From positions 1-64,000 of IMG/VR virus record IMGVR_UViG_3300032265_003945: a stretch of DNA of 64,000 nucleotides, one strand, 5' to 3'. The position numbers and the translations under genes were made by a program. The DNA is from a virus. Positions within the stretch are counted from its first letter, which is position 1; the number at the start of each line of letters is the position of its first letter. This document shows, piece by piece, positions 46,801 through 55,480 of the stretch. The notes under the pieces are model-generated. The model worked only from the letters and a program-made list of their open reading frames with translations, was not told where the DNA came from and did no database searches.

Positions 46801-49146
46801 AACTTCAAAATGTCTTTTGAAGTTAAAATTATAAGCAGAATCAAAAGAGTTAACAGAATTGAATCCAACCGAATCGGAATTAAAATATAAATTGTAATGA
46901 TAACCGTCATTTGGGACAGCTAGGTCGCTAGGTATTGGTTGCGGGGGACTAATTCCGTTAGTGGCTATGCTTCCCTGAATGGCGTCATATACGGTAATAT
47001 CTGTTTGATCGGCGGAGGGTCCCCCGCAAATATTAAAGACAACAGACTTGATGGTAAATCTTCCAAAATTAATCTGATTATTATTTTGTAAAGACTGAAC
47101 AACTAGGGTTTTCCCTGGGGATATTCCACTAGAAGCAAGATTATAATTAACTCGATAAGTTGTCTCTATTCTATTAGGAAGCTGTTGTTGAGAGGCAATT
47201 GAAGAAATCCAATATCCATCTCCGTATTTATCTGTTACTTGATGAGGCTCGATGGCAAATTTGTCAGACTCTACGCCTACGCCATCTATGTAATAGTTAT
47301 TTCTTCTTAATGGAAGGAATATTTTTGTTGGAAAATTATAAGCGTTTTGAGCCGATGGATGGCTCCCAGTATATTCTGGGCTAGCCACATTGGATTTGTT
47401 CTTACCGAAACCTAAAGGATCGGAGGTAACTAATCCATCCGCATTGTAAGAGATAATGTTTTTGGGATAAACAAGAGAAACGTCTTTATACTTGGAGCCA
47501 TCTGAGGATAATTCTCCAGCAATAATAGAGAAAGCGGAATTATTGTAAGGTTCTGCGAGCATAATCCCAAATTGACCTTGATAAGAGAATGCTACAAAAC
47601 GATAATTGTAACCTACTTTCCTAAAGGCATCATTGGTCGATTTAATAACAGAATCAAGAGTGTATGCGCCAGGGGTAGCTCCTCGATTGCCTGTAACATC
47701 GATTGGAGCCATTTTGACTTGTTTTTCTGATGGATTGCCAGTGGGATACAAGACCAAGTAAAGATAATAATTATTGCTATTAAGCAAAGAAGGATCAAAC
47801 CCGTTGCCTAATGTAATCGCTCCTCTTGGATGACTAACTATTAAGCTAGGAATTTCTCCAATTTCATTTGCCCCTGATGCGTTCAATGTCTGTGCAGCAG
47901 AAACAGATAGAACTCCGTATTTATTTGTATTGAACAAGGGTCTATCTATGCGGGCATAACCATCGTAACCATCTGCGGACATTAAATTTTTGCCATCTAT
48001 TCTAACGGCATAAACAGAGGGAATTGCTGGATCGGCAGATTGAACATATTTTTTTTCTTTAACTAAAAATTCTGTTTGAATTAATCCGTAATTAATTCGA
48101 AGAACATCGCCTGCTTTAACTAAAGAAAATTGAGAGTCAAACTGAAACCCGCTATTCGCAGAAGTTTCTGGGAAAAATCTAATAATGTCATCGCCAGTAT
48201 TTGGATTGTCCCATACAGAAGTTGCGTTATTGTAAGATAAATAAGCTTTAACGGCGGTTGAAGGAACTACTGGCGGACCGTAACCATCTACAGTTAAAAT
48301 AGAAGATCTAGATGCTCTAGATATTCCTCCAGTAAATAAGTTTTGAATTCTACTTCCGAGTAGAAAAATGCTATTTTGATCAATAAAATCTGCAAATTTT
48401 TGCAAGCTATTTGCATCTAAAGGTATGACATTATAGCTGGAAGTATTTAAATAAATGCCTGCGGCTGTATGAGCGAAGTTAGATGGGTAGCTATCTCCCC
48501 CCAGGGTATACACTGGGAAGACAGATCCGCCAAAATATCCATCTGATTTTTGATGAGAAACATAATCATTATTAATATCGCTTAATAAAGAATAAGCGTT
48601 TGTATTATCTCTAAACTTTGATCCAAAATTTATTGGAAGGGGAGGATTGTTTGGATTAAATTTATTAGTTAAATACTGATTAGAGTTAAAAGCAACATCT
48701 ATATGAGATAATTCGTGGCGATAGGCAGTTCCCGCTAAATGTGGATTGAGCTTCACGCCTGTACTATCTACCCAGCCGAGAGCTTTATTCACTCCTAAGG
48801 ATAAGTGCGTAATGTAATCATACAAATCTTGTGTAGAGTGATCTAAGGATAATTTATGTTCTTTAATTTGAGCATTATCAGCAATGTATCCGTCATAAAT
48901 TGGAAGAGTAACAAATCCTAATAAAGTTAGAACAGATGGTTTAATGCAACCATCTGGATTTAGGGTGACACCTAGCCTTGCAGCTATCGACCCTGCAGAT
49001 CCTGAAGCGCCAATACCGATCTCTTCTTCGATGTTAAGTACGGCGTCACGAAGAGCGTTAATAGCTTCTCCCCCTATTTCTGTTAAATTATTGTTTACGG
49101 GAGGAAGCGTAACGTCATTATCAATTTTATTAGGAAAATCGCTCAT
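43855..49146 (-). CDS. large appendage protein with C-terminal right-handed beta-helix (tailspike-like)
   Basis: A 1763-residue protein. The N-terminal ~130 residues include a helical segment (GGEAINALRDAVLNIEEEIG). The middle is beta-sandwich sequence with many DGY turns (for example LMSADGYDGYARID). From about residue 1165 to the end it has repetitive coils, each with an Asn ladder and buried Ile/Val/Phe (VTIKGNINTSGTLDFSQI, NNVLESCGFGSVKSNNGLGF, NIVVANNNFSYISAYSSPSL), typical of pectate-lyase/tailspike beta-helices. It probably recognises or degrades a surface glycan. The catalytic residues are not identifiable by eye. It lies 50 bases after a small membrane protein gene. Confidence 0.78.
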   Translation of the reverse strand: MSDFPNKIDNDVTLPPVNNNLTEIGGEAINALRDAVLNIEEEIGIGASGSAGSIAARLGVTLNPDGCIKPSVLTLLGFVTLPIYDGYIADNAQIKEHKLSLDHSTQDLYDYITHLSLGVNKALGWVDSTGVKLNPHLAGTAYRHELSHIDVAFNSNQYLTNKFNPNNPPLPINFGSKFRDNTNAYSLLSDINNDYVSHQKSDGYFGGSVFPVYTLGGDSYPSNFAHTAAGIYLNTSSYNVIPLDANSLQKFADFIDQNSIFLLGSRIQNLFTGGISRASRSSILTVDGYGPPVVPSTAVKAYLSYNNATSVWDNPNTGDDIIRFFPETSANSGFQFDSQFSLVKAGDVLRINYGLIQTEFLVKEKKYVQSADPAIPSVYAVRIDGKNLMSADGYDGYARIDRPLFNTNKYGVLSVSAAQTLNASGANEIGEIPSLIVSHPRGAITLGNGFDPSLLNSNNYYLYLVLYPTGNPSEKQVKMAPIDVTGNRGATPGAYTLDSVIKSTNDAFRKVGYNYRFVAFSYQGQFGIMLAEPYNNSAFSIIAGELSSDGSKYKDVSLVYPKNIISYNADGLVTSDPLGFGKNKSNVASPEYTGSHPSAQNAYNFPTKIFLPLRRNNYYIDGVGVESDKFAIEPHQVTDKYGDGYWISSIASQQQLPNRIETTYRVNYNLASSGISPGKTLVVQSLQNNNQINFGRFTIKSVVFNICGGPSADQTDITVYDAIQGSIATNGISPPQPIPSDLAVPNDGYHYNLYFNSDSVGFNSVNSFDSAYNFNFKRHFEVYLNKEGRTFALERARMNLTDPVFTVGSNVPLYSNAELSKINIVRVSPKLRGYSYGTVNKITLLIDNFSQHDNTFSGRLLNRDGLPGSDSNLGPLVSGRKGEVTRFYDETGIDYIDFIFDINVNVSDISNKYISIQLFPTIALDDEVLLLASAQLNGATNIVDHILDLRQFGNISEKDLSTSALNYISAPERLIHVNGVVRGFDTDVSLSSGSVNFLEGGISLVNGKLVQLNNTSVQVPSVKEIFGANSYNMLWALCANDNYEYQFIALLDGASQSGAPSAARDIKVYDVSVSNGLANSYSVNGVFFKDLINNRKDLTPLYVLEVDGYYNSGINGVTYNSISLSDVRKFINSEPLNNTFTWADTSAENNIVSYFHSFEAVKNWINYYGKISNHVTIKGNINTSGTLDFSQINLPAVFQGEGSEAGFVMGTTPVLQLGSNITFKDLNFKFLENSQILQINNSSCTFENVNFKFDSTDLVSSMILQINSGNYFNNCIFSRINFFYIIDFNNFSKCFFEEIKNSPTTSNNTLIGIQSYNKFIECSFAILEDNSNTLLLGYNNNVLESCGFGSVKSNNGLGFVLQDDNKLINCTFATDVNCHQTVFTLRNKNIIENTLFGASSFFHAFSPSSAYQNSNQGFEYFIQIGSDNVINKFNINNIICSSPEGSAIRVYGSRNIINDFNVNSIVTNAYGLVLGDDSHDIPGGEIIESYENTITNSKFNSIQSKIGILLNPRGGYKNSQADHIIIDNTFVNYTPPLFAAGYFNKDDKIRFIGGGAIVSNGSINNVKITNCTLAQNSFPQNGQSEYCRDGGNNKNQDYQLPPLVCFTAPSSTNAPNIIDFVVIDKCRFIGGTSPVNTFYAAVAFINYGESDQTKINQFSNIIIKNNVAYNYNGFIMAGTNNKSGFTAENIVVANNNFSYISAYSSPSLDGGNILIEGNTCDAILTLDNYGNSPIGTPSTTGSMIIDNNTAQYIDVYVNDGSAS

Positions 49147-49196
49147 AGTGAAACCTTGCCAATGAAGCTTTGAAAATACTCTAACAAAATATCAAT

Positions 49197-49562
49197 TTAT
49201 TGATTATTTTGCTGAGGATCTTCTTTTTTATTTTTTGGGATCTGTGCCACAATCATAGATTTAGCTACTCTATAAACTAACCCAGAAAGCATGCCTGCGA
49301 CAAGTCCAAAGAATACTCTCCCACTTAGGGTAGAGACTACTTCTGGAAAAGGATATTTGCTAATTAATCCAGCAACAACGCCGCCAAGAATTACTGGTAA
49401 AATAGGCATTATTAAGTCCCCCCATAATAATTCTAATTTTTTTAAAGAATAATAATTAATTATAAAATATCCAATTTTTCTAACCACAAAAGTAATTGCC
49501 GCAATTCCTAGACATAACATTACGAATTGCCAACTTAGAAGTGTTTGAAGAGCTGTGTCCAT
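49197..49562 (-). CDS. small three-pass membrane protein, holin candidate
   Basis: A 121-residue protein with hydrophobic segments at about 11-31 (WQFVMLCLGIAAITFVV), 50-67 (LIMPILPVILGGVVAGLI) and 83-103 (VFFGLVAGMLSGLVYRVA), then a hydrophilic Lys/Gln/Asn-rich tail. Size, three passes and charged C-terminus resemble class I holins. No endolysin lies next to it, so the call is tentative. It could instead be a virion membrane or superinfection protein. It stands between two fibre genes on the same strand, with 14-base and 50-base gaps. Confidence 0.6.
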   Translation of the reverse strand: MDTALQTLLSWQFVMLCLGIAAITFVVRKIGYFIINYYSLKKLELLWGDLIMPILPVILGGVVAGLISKYPFPEVVSTLSGRVFFGLVAGMLSGLVYRVAKSMIVAQIPKNKKEDPQQNNQ

Positions 49563-49576
49563 ATTTTACCTTTATT

Positions 49577-51721
49577 TTAGCTTAGTAGTATTGAAAGAGT
49601 TACGTTTGTGGGAAATGCAGAGGTTGAGCCAATAAAAGAAACAATAACCGATAAATTATCTCCAGCGTTAACGGGGAAAGAGTGCACAACATCAGAACCA
49701 GAAGTGGCAGTTGTTAACGTAGTGGTTGTTAAAGTTGTAGCTACCCCGTTTTTATAAACTGTATAGATCACTCTGTCTGCTCCGGTTCCAGCAGTTTGAT
49801 TTAAGTAAAGCTTGCTCACTGTTCCGCTTACCGGTACGGTTATTTTCTTTTCCGCTATATTATTGCCTCCATATGGTCCACCAGGAGGTAAATAAGTTGA
49901 AGAAGGATTATATGTAATGGAAGACGCTCCAAAAAGAAATACTGTCCCTATTCCAGAAGAGCCAGCAGCTCCAGTCGCCCCAGTGGCACCATTTGCGCCT
50001 GCCGCACCTGCACCAGTAGCGCCGGTAGCCCCTATAGTCCCTGCAATACCCGCAATACCCGCAACGCTAAAAGTCCAAGGAGCGGATATGTTTCCATAAG
50101 TTCCAGAAGATGAGCTAGTATTATCAACAAATACTGTTAAAGTATTACCGCTAAAAGAAGTAATTACACCTTCCATATAGGTAGGACCAATTGCAGCTCT
50201 AACTCTTGTTCCAGCAACAAAAGAAGTTTGAGTGTCTAGTAAATTAGTTGTCCAAGTTCTATAATAAGGCAGTCCACCTGTAGCTAAAGAAATGGCAGTA
50301 GGAGAATTCAATCCTCGATAACCTACCCCATCCGATCCAGAAGTTCCTGTTGCCCCAGTTGCCCCTGTGGTGCCTCCGCCAGGTCCGGTAGCTCCGGTAG
50401 CGCCAGCTGCTCCGGTTGCCCCTGTAGCCCCCGAAGAAAAGTGAGCTAAGCTCCATTCTCCACTTCTGAAAACTAAAGTATCTCCCTCATTTGGAGTTCT
50501 GACTAAATAAGAGAATGGATTGTCGTACAAACCAACAACAGTTTGTAAGGTTGAGCTACCAGAAAGATTGTTTCCTGGGGTAAAATAATTTCCTACCGGT
50601 GCAAGATCCCATTGGTTGGATCTAAACACCAAAGTATCTCCATTCATAGGGTGTTCAGCTGTAGGAGAAATTGGTTGATTATAAATTCCGACAACCGTAG
50701 GTCTATCGCAGGCGCCTCCCAAATCGTTAGTTAAAGTGATTGCGCCTTTATTGTAACCATCGGCGCAAGGTAAATCGGATGGTTGCCAGAAACTACCATC
50801 AAGAGGATCTTCTACGTATCTTAAAAATTGTCCATTAAATGGAATTTGGTCTCTTAATGGAATTAACCGTAATCCAACAACTTTGGCTCCTCCTGAATTT
50901 CCTGGAGACAAGTCTTCGGTTAAGGTAATGGCGCCACGAGTAGTACTAGTTGCTAGCGGTATTGGTCTCGATCTCCAAGAACCGCCTTCAAACAATAAAG
51001 CGTCGAATTCGCTAGGGCAATCCGGAGCAATTGGTTTGCACTGTATGCCAACTACACAAATACAGTCTGCGGACAAACCAAGATCGCACCCTAATTTAAT
51101 TACTCCGTAATTATTGGCGCTGGCAATAGGCAAATTGCTATTAGTCCACTCAGATCCGTCCCATTTTAAAAATTGATTTGAAGTTACTGGTTCGTTAAAT
51201 TTTAGTGAATATCCCTGTAACTTATTTACCTGCAAATAATCGGCAAGTCCACCAATGTCTCCATTGTTCGCCAATCCTGCTATTTTTACTGTTCCAAAAA
51301 CTTGATCGCTTGCTGGCGGAACTTGAGTGCTTGGAGGGGACGGAGTCCAATAACCGTTATTATCATCCCAAGTTAAAACATTACCATCGCTTGGGGCTGC
51401 GTTTAAAATAGAGTAGCCTTGTATTTTGGTAACTCTTGGAGAGTCTGCAGTTGATGCCGGTCCCGCTAAATCGCCCGCTAACTTTAAAATTCCTTTAATG
51501 GTCTGAGTAGCATCTGGTATTGTTGGGGGAAAAGCAATATCAGCTATTTTTTCAATAGCTGATTGCAAATTAGAGGCGACATATCCATCAATATTGACCT
51601 GGGGCGAAAGGAGTAGACCATCCGCATGATGATTAAAATCGTACCCATCTATGTGCTTTTGAAAATCATAACGATCGGTAGCTAACCGACCTACACCGGG
51701 CGTATATTTAAGATTAGTCAT
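49577..51721 (-). CDS. tail fibre with six tandem modules and collagen-like repeats
   Basis: A 714-residue fibre. An N-terminal segment with ATDRYDFQKHIDGYDFNHHA is followed by six imperfect ~58-residue modules (residues about 65-425). Each reads roughly GxIxLxxDLxG...VVGIxxxPI...GdxLxFxxxxW, as seen in trimeric phage fibres. Two Gly-Ala-Thr collagen-like stretches (about 427-465 and 554-590) flank a small beta domain. The C-terminal ~125 residues are a jelly-roll-like beta domain with KLYLNQTAGTGADRVIYTVY. Collagen triplets give a triple-helical shaft. The head domain probably binds a receptor. Confidence 0.8.
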   Translation of the reverse strand: MTNLKYTPGVGRLATDRYDFQKHIDGYDFNHHADGLLLSPQVNIDGYVASNLQSAIEKIADIAFPPTIPDATQTIKGILKLAGDLAGPASTADSPRVTKIQGYSILNAAPSDGNVLTWDDNNGYWTPSPPSTQVPPASDQVFGTVKIAGLANNGDIGGLADYLQVNKLQGYSLKFNEPVTSNQFLKWDGSEWTNSNLPIASANNYGVIKLGCDLGLSADCICVVGIQCKPIAPDCPSEFDALLFEGGSWRSRPIPLATSTTRGAITLTEDLSPGNSGGAKVVGLRLIPLRDQIPFNGQFLRYVEDPLDGSFWQPSDLPCADGYNKGAITLTNDLGGACDRPTVVGIYNQPISPTAEHPMNGDTLVFRSNQWDLAPVGNYFTPGNNLSGSSTLQTVVGLYDNPFSYLVRTPNEGDTLVFRSGEWSLAHFSSGATGATGAAGATGATGPGGGTTGATGATGTSGSDGVGYRGLNSPTAISLATGGLPYYRTWTTNLLDTQTSFVAGTRVRAAIGPTYMEGVITSFSGNTLTVFVDNTSSSSGTYGNISAPWTFSVAGIAGIAGTIGATGATGAGAAGANGATGATGAAGSSGIGTVFLFGASSITYNPSSTYLPPGGPYGGNNIAEKKITVPVSGTVSKLYLNQTAGTGADRVIYTVYKNGVATTLTTTTLTTATSGSDVVHSFPVNAGDNLSVIVSFIGSTSAFPTNVTLSILLS

Positions 51722-51749
51722 AATACCTTATTTAATATGATATTATCAC

Positions 51750-53339
51750 CTAAATTAATATTTCATGAGTATGCCCTAACGCTTCGATAACAACTAGCTT
51801 ATTAGCCGAAGCATCCCAAACAACCTGATGATTGTGTGCTTGAACAATGCTGCTTAGCTGAGAAAATTTATCTGGGCTTTGTTCATTGGTAACAATTTCG
51901 TGTTTATGAGGTCCAATGCCAAAAGCATTGGTAATGGAAGTATTTACCTTTGCTGGCAAAGTAGCTGTATTTCTAAAAGCATTAATTTGATAAGCAATGT
52001 CAAATTTACGAATTCTTTGCACTCTCATTCTTTGAGCACTCTCTAGCTGTGTAACAGTTCTGTTTCTATTAACCGATAAAACTTCATATCTGAATTCTTC
52101 ATTGCCGTCTTGATCAAATCGAATTAAAATATCCCTATCTTTAACAGTGGGGACGGTTAATGTCCAGCATTCGGTAATCAACTCAGATTCTAACCCAGCT
52201 TCTTGCATTTTTAAATCTTCATCAGCGGGGCTGAAGCGAACCATAATTCTACCATCGGAGCGACGAGGGTTGAAATATTGTTCGTAGCCCATCACAAATT
52301 TAGTCCCCAGGCAGCGAACGCACCTGTCATCAGGGTACTCGCTTGTCGGCAATACACAGCTACAAACAATCCCGGTTCTTTGCCTTTTAATTAAAACAAC
52401 CGGCTCACCAGTAATGCTAAGCAATATCTCCTGTCTTTGCAAAATTCTTTCTTGCAAAGGAATTCCTCTTAGTACTCTCCCTACCCCATCATAACCATCG
52501 GCACAAAACTGCTCTCCGCTCAAATAACTTCCAACGCACTCTCCTGAAATTAACTTAACTGGATCGGTTCTATGCCACCCATCGTAATCATAAGAATTAA
52601 AGTCGACATTGTAAGCATCGCTCCCACTCAAATCAGTGGTTAACAAATCTTTAGTGACTTGTTTGTATCCATCTGCAAGAGTAAAGGCATTATGATCCAA
52701 ATCAAATCTACTTTGACAAGGGTAAATTCTATCAAACGAAGAATATTCTTTTCCGGCAAAGAAAGTTACTGCAGGATTCCAATAACCATATCCATCATAT
52801 CCGTCTAAATTATGAATTCTTGCTTCGGTATTCCAGTACCCTCTTTGGCTCGCTGAAGTTAATATCAAATTGTTATTTATTCGATCTACTGAAAGATATT
52901 GAATTAGTTCAATGCCAATTTTAATTACACCGTAATCTGGAAAGTCAGTGCTATCTATTAAAGGAATTAACAATTGAGAGCTTGTAATATCTTCTCTTAG
53001 CAAGGTTTCTGGATAAACTTTTAAATTATTAAAAGAACTGGGTAGCTTGGACAAATCCGTTACAACCGGATTGTACTCTACTGGGCGAACAGAGAAATAA
53101 TAAAGCTGACCTGGAGTAAGATCACTTATATCGGCGCTCAAGTAACCGTCATAAGAAATAAATTTAACACCTTCAGAAAAAACATTTTCTCGCACAGTGC
53201 TGTAATATAAATTATATGCAACGCTGTAACCATCAAAATTAGAGAAAGCTTTAAACCACTTGGTAATGACAGAATAACCATCCCCGTTGGAAATGGTAGC
53301 GTCTATCCCGACATCAGTGTTTATCGCATAATAAATCAT
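51750..53339 (-). CDS. virion structural protein with Cys-cluster and C-terminal HxH motifs
   Basis: A 529-residue protein, first gene of the long minus-strand tail operon. The N-terminal ~100 residues resemble a fibronectin III-like domain (TPGQLYYFSVRPVEYNP). DGY turns recur about eight times (DGYDGYGYW). Residues about 328-350 hold a Cys cluster (CSCVLPTSEYPDDRCVRC), likely zinc binding. The C-terminus has three His pairs (GPHKHEIV, AHNHQVV, LGHTHEI), like the HxH metal-binding repeats in T4 gp37 and P2 gpV tips. The 111 bases upstream, to the metallopeptidase gene, hold TATA-like AT-rich sequence but no promoter I can define. Confidence 0.7.
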   Translation of the reverse strand: MIYYAINTDVGIDATISNGDGYSVITKWFKAFSNFDGYSVAYNLYYSTVRENVFSEGVKFISYDGYLSADISDLTPGQLYYFSVRPVEYNPVVTDLSKLPSSFNNLKVYPETLLREDITSSQLLIPLIDSTDFPDYGVIKIGIELIQYLSVDRINNNLILTSASQRGYWNTEARIHNLDGYDGYGYWNPAVTFFAGKEYSSFDRIYPCQSRFDLDHNAFTLADGYKQVTKDLLTTDLSGSDAYNVDFNSYDYDGWHRTDPVKLISGECVGSYLSGEQFCADGYDGVGRVLRGIPLQERILQRQEILLSITGEPVVLIKRQRTGIVCSCVLPTSEYPDDRCVRCLGTKFVMGYEQYFNPRRSDGRIMVRFSPADEDLKMQEAGLESELITECWTLTVPTVKDRDILIRFDQDGNEEFRYEVLSVNRNRTVTQLESAQRMRVQRIRKFDIAYQINAFRNTATLPAKVNTSITNAFGIGPHKHEIVTNEQSPDKFSQLSSIVQAHNHQVVWDASANKLVVIEALGHTHEILI

Positions 53340-53450
53340 ATTATTATCTCAGAATATCGAAAGATATTGTTAACAATTTAACTTGAACTTTATCTCGACA
53401 AACTCTTGGGACATATATATAGGGAGAGTAATTATTCTCTACTATAGGGG

Positions 53451-53972
53451 TTAGACTTTGCTCATGAGAACATCTTTCTTCTCTTTTCTTTCTTTTTTAC
53501 TATCTATGTCATGATGGTCTAACAAACCCTCTACGTACTTCTCTGCTTGATTGTCTCCAAATTCTCTAGAAATATATTCTATTTGATTTTGAAAACCCTC
53601 TTGTTCATCTGGGTTGTCTAGGTATTCCCCTTCGTCTGCGCCTTTCGTTGGCTTGTTTTTAAAACATTGTTGCAGATAGTGGGAAACTTCATGAATTAAG
53701 TACCCGTAATCTTTAAAGAAATCTCCATCCGCCAATAATTTATAATTTAAAGTAATTATTCCGTGCGAAGTAGTGGCGGAAACTTCAATATCTCCAAATC
53801 TCATTGGGATTAAATCTAAAAAAGAAATATCAACGCCAAAGTCTTGAAAAACTTTTTTCATAACTTCATCAGTTTTTAAAAACTTTTTAGCTCGATTAAT
53901 TATATTTAAAAGAGATTTAGGAGACCTCTTTTTTATTTCTTCGATGGTATATTTCTTTTTACCCTGGATCAT
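53451..53972 (-). CDS. HExxH metallopeptidase-like protein
   Basis: A 173-residue protein with an N-terminal helical region (TIEEIKKRSPKSLLNIINRA), a short beta region, and LIHEVSHYLQQC at about residue 91-102, the HExxH zinc-binding helix. Downstream NPDEQEGFQNQIEYISREFG supplies a Glu-rich helix that could give the third ligand, as in minimal gluzincin-type phage peptidases. The last 25 residues are Lys/Glu-rich. Substrate unknown. It is divergent from the SET-domain gene with 30 bases between the ATGs, so promoters for both must lie in or near that gap. Confidence 0.75.
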   Translation of the reverse strand: MIQGKKKYTIEEIKKRSPKSLLNIINRAKKFLKTDEVMKKVFQDFGVDISFLDLIPMRFGDIEVSATTSHGIITLNYKLLADGDFFKDYGYLIHEVSHYLQQCFKNKPTKGADEGEYLDNPDEQEGFQNQIEYISREFGDNQAEKYVEGLLDHHDIDSKKERKEKKDVLMSKV

Positions 53973-54002
53973 AGCTTAATGCGAATAAATTAATATAATT
54001 TT

Positions 54003-54376
54003 ATGAAAAATACTTATTATGTAGCTTTATCAAAAATTGATGGCAAAGGAGTTTTTGCCGACCAATATTTTGTAACCGGAGATTATATTGGAAAATGTTT
54101 AATTTCTATTTTAAAACAAGATAAAAAAGAAGATAAAGAGTATGGTTATAGTGATGTTTCCGAGAGATTAGGAACTTTGGTGCAAAAAAAACTAAATTAG
54201 AAAAATATTTAAACCACAGCCCTCAACCCAATGCAGAATTATTTTTTCATCATGGACTGGAGTTACATTTAAAAGCAATTGCTGATATTGCTAAAGATGA
54301 AGAAATTACAGTAAATTATGGAGATGCTTTTCCTAAGATAGATCAGTTGCAGATAAAGTTTATTAAATTAATCTAA
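54003..54376 (+). pseudogene. small SET-domain protein interrupted by a -1 frame change
   Basis: The first frame (54003-54200) gives 65 residues and stops. Slipping back one base in the eight-A run at 54184-54191 joins it to 61 more residues, total about 124. The fused product is a compact SET domain: SKIDGKGVFADQYFVTGDYI at the start, YLNHSPQPNAEL (the NHSxxPN cofactor motif) and AKDEEITVNYGDAF (the EEITxxYG motif). Size resembles the ~119-residue viral SET protein of chlorella viruses. SET enzymes methylate lysines using S-adenosylmethionine. Whether the frame change is a mutation, an assembly error in a homopolymer, or a programmed A AAA AAA shift cannot be decided here. Confidence 0.75.
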
Positions 54377-55063
54377 TAAAAATCCTGGATGGATAACTAC
54401 AGTACATTCTGATTGCTCGGTTCCTCCTTCAGATCCAAGAACAAAAGCTTTATTAGTAGGAACTTCAAATATTTTATCATTATTATCTACTATAGAAGAA
54501 AATCCTAAGCCACCACCACCACCACCACCCCAATTTCCAAATCTTGTTTCACAATGACCGGTATCTAAATTAATTATAGCTACATATCCTCTTTTGTAAT
54601 CATAGATGGATTGATTTTGAGGATTAACCACATTAGATTTAATTAATCTTACAGTTCTTTTTTTATATTTAATATTTTCTTTTAAAGCTTTTTGTAATTT
54701 TTTAGATAAACTAGATGTTGCGACTCGGTCGCCCGACCATTTATTAAATTTAGAGTCAGCGGGAGCTTCTTTTAAACTTTCAAAAAAATCATCTTCTGTT
54801 TTATCTACTTTTGTTTTATCTACTACAACATCTTCATGGAATTTTTTAAGTACTTCCCAGGCTTCATTTATATCAACGATATTTTGCGATCCGCCTAAAT
54901 CTGAGCGATCTGGATGAAATTGAAAAGATTTTTTCTTATAAGCTCTTTTTATTTCTTCTAGACTAGCATGAAGAGAGACTTCTAAAATTTGAGCAGCCCT
55001 TTCAGGACTCATAGAAGCTAATTTAAAAAATAAATTTATTTTATCAAATAGTTTTTTAGACAT
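54368..55063 (-). CDS. J-domain (DnaJ-like) protein
   Basis: A 231-residue protein. Residues about 19-80 form a J domain (RAAQILEVSLHASLEEIKRA, KKSFQFHPDRSDLGG) with the HPD motif needed to stimulate Hsp70/DnaK ATPase. The N-terminal LFDKINLFFKLASM precedes it as an extra helix. The C-terminal domain is beta-rich (YDYKRGYVAIINLDTGHCET), with a seven-Gly run encoded by a CCA repeat on the plus strand. No zinc finger or client-binding domain of full DnaJ is present. Its 3' end overlaps the SET gene by nine bases in convergent orientation. It may recruit host DnaK to phage assembly or a takeover function. Confidence 0.85.
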   Translation of the reverse strand: MSKKLFDKINLFFKLASMSPERAAQILEVSLHASLEEIKRAYKKKSFQFHPDRSDLGGSQNIVDINEAWEVLKKFHEDVVVDKTKVDKTEDDFFESLKEAPADSKFNKWSGDRVATSSLSKKLQKALKENIKYKKRTVRLIKSNVVNPQNQSIYDYKRGYVAIINLDTGHCETRFGNWGGGGGGGLGFSSIVDNNDKIFEVPTNKAFVLGSEGGTEQSECTVVIHPGFLLD

Positions 55064-55115
55064 GATTTAATATTAAATAATGCCCAATATAGAAAAAATA
55101 ATTTACAAAAAATAA

Positions 55116-55478
55116 AAAATAAAAGAAAAAGATAAACAGAAAAGTAAAAAGTATTATCAAAAAAATAAACAAAAAATTCTTAGTCTAGAAAAAGAAAAAT
55201 ATTTAAATAATAAAGAAAAAATACAAGAAAAAAATAAAATTTATTATGTAAATAATAAAGAAAAAGTTTTATTGTCAAGTAAGAAATATTATTTAAATAA
55301 TAAAAATAAAATTAATAATTATTATAAAAATTATTATAAAAATAAAAGAAAAGTAAATGTTAATTTTAAGATAAAAACAGCAATTTCTGCCAATATAAGT
55401 TTTTATTTAAAAAATAATAATTTAAGTAAAAATAAAAAATCTACATTAAAATATTTAAATTATTCCATTGAAGAATAA
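55116..55478 (+). pseudogene. decayed HNH endonuclease remnant
   Basis: An open frame of about 120 codons, very rich in Lys/Asn/Tyr, ends with NFKIKTAISANISFYLKNNN and NKKSTLKYLNYSIEE. This matches the linker of the intact HNH gene at 56246 (FKLKTNISANINFYLKVNGK). The N-terminal Cys finger and the whole HNH catalytic end are missing, and no ATG starts the frame (only a TTG at 55272). It is a degraded mobile endonuclease. Confidence 0.7.
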
Positions 55479-55480
55479 AA

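Noticed and set aside
49900-50450. Regular short DNA repeats that could suggest a CRISPR-like or tandem array
   Set aside because: They encode collagen-like Gly-Ala-Thr triplets and have no spacer structure.
54201-54376. A separate small gene downstream of the first SET frame
   Set aside because: There is no start codon, and the sequence is the second half of the SET domain in the -1 frame.
54510-54532. CCA trinucleotide repeat as a candidate phase-variation site
   Set aside because: It is in frame and encodes a Gly run in the J-domain protein. Length changes would not shift the frame.
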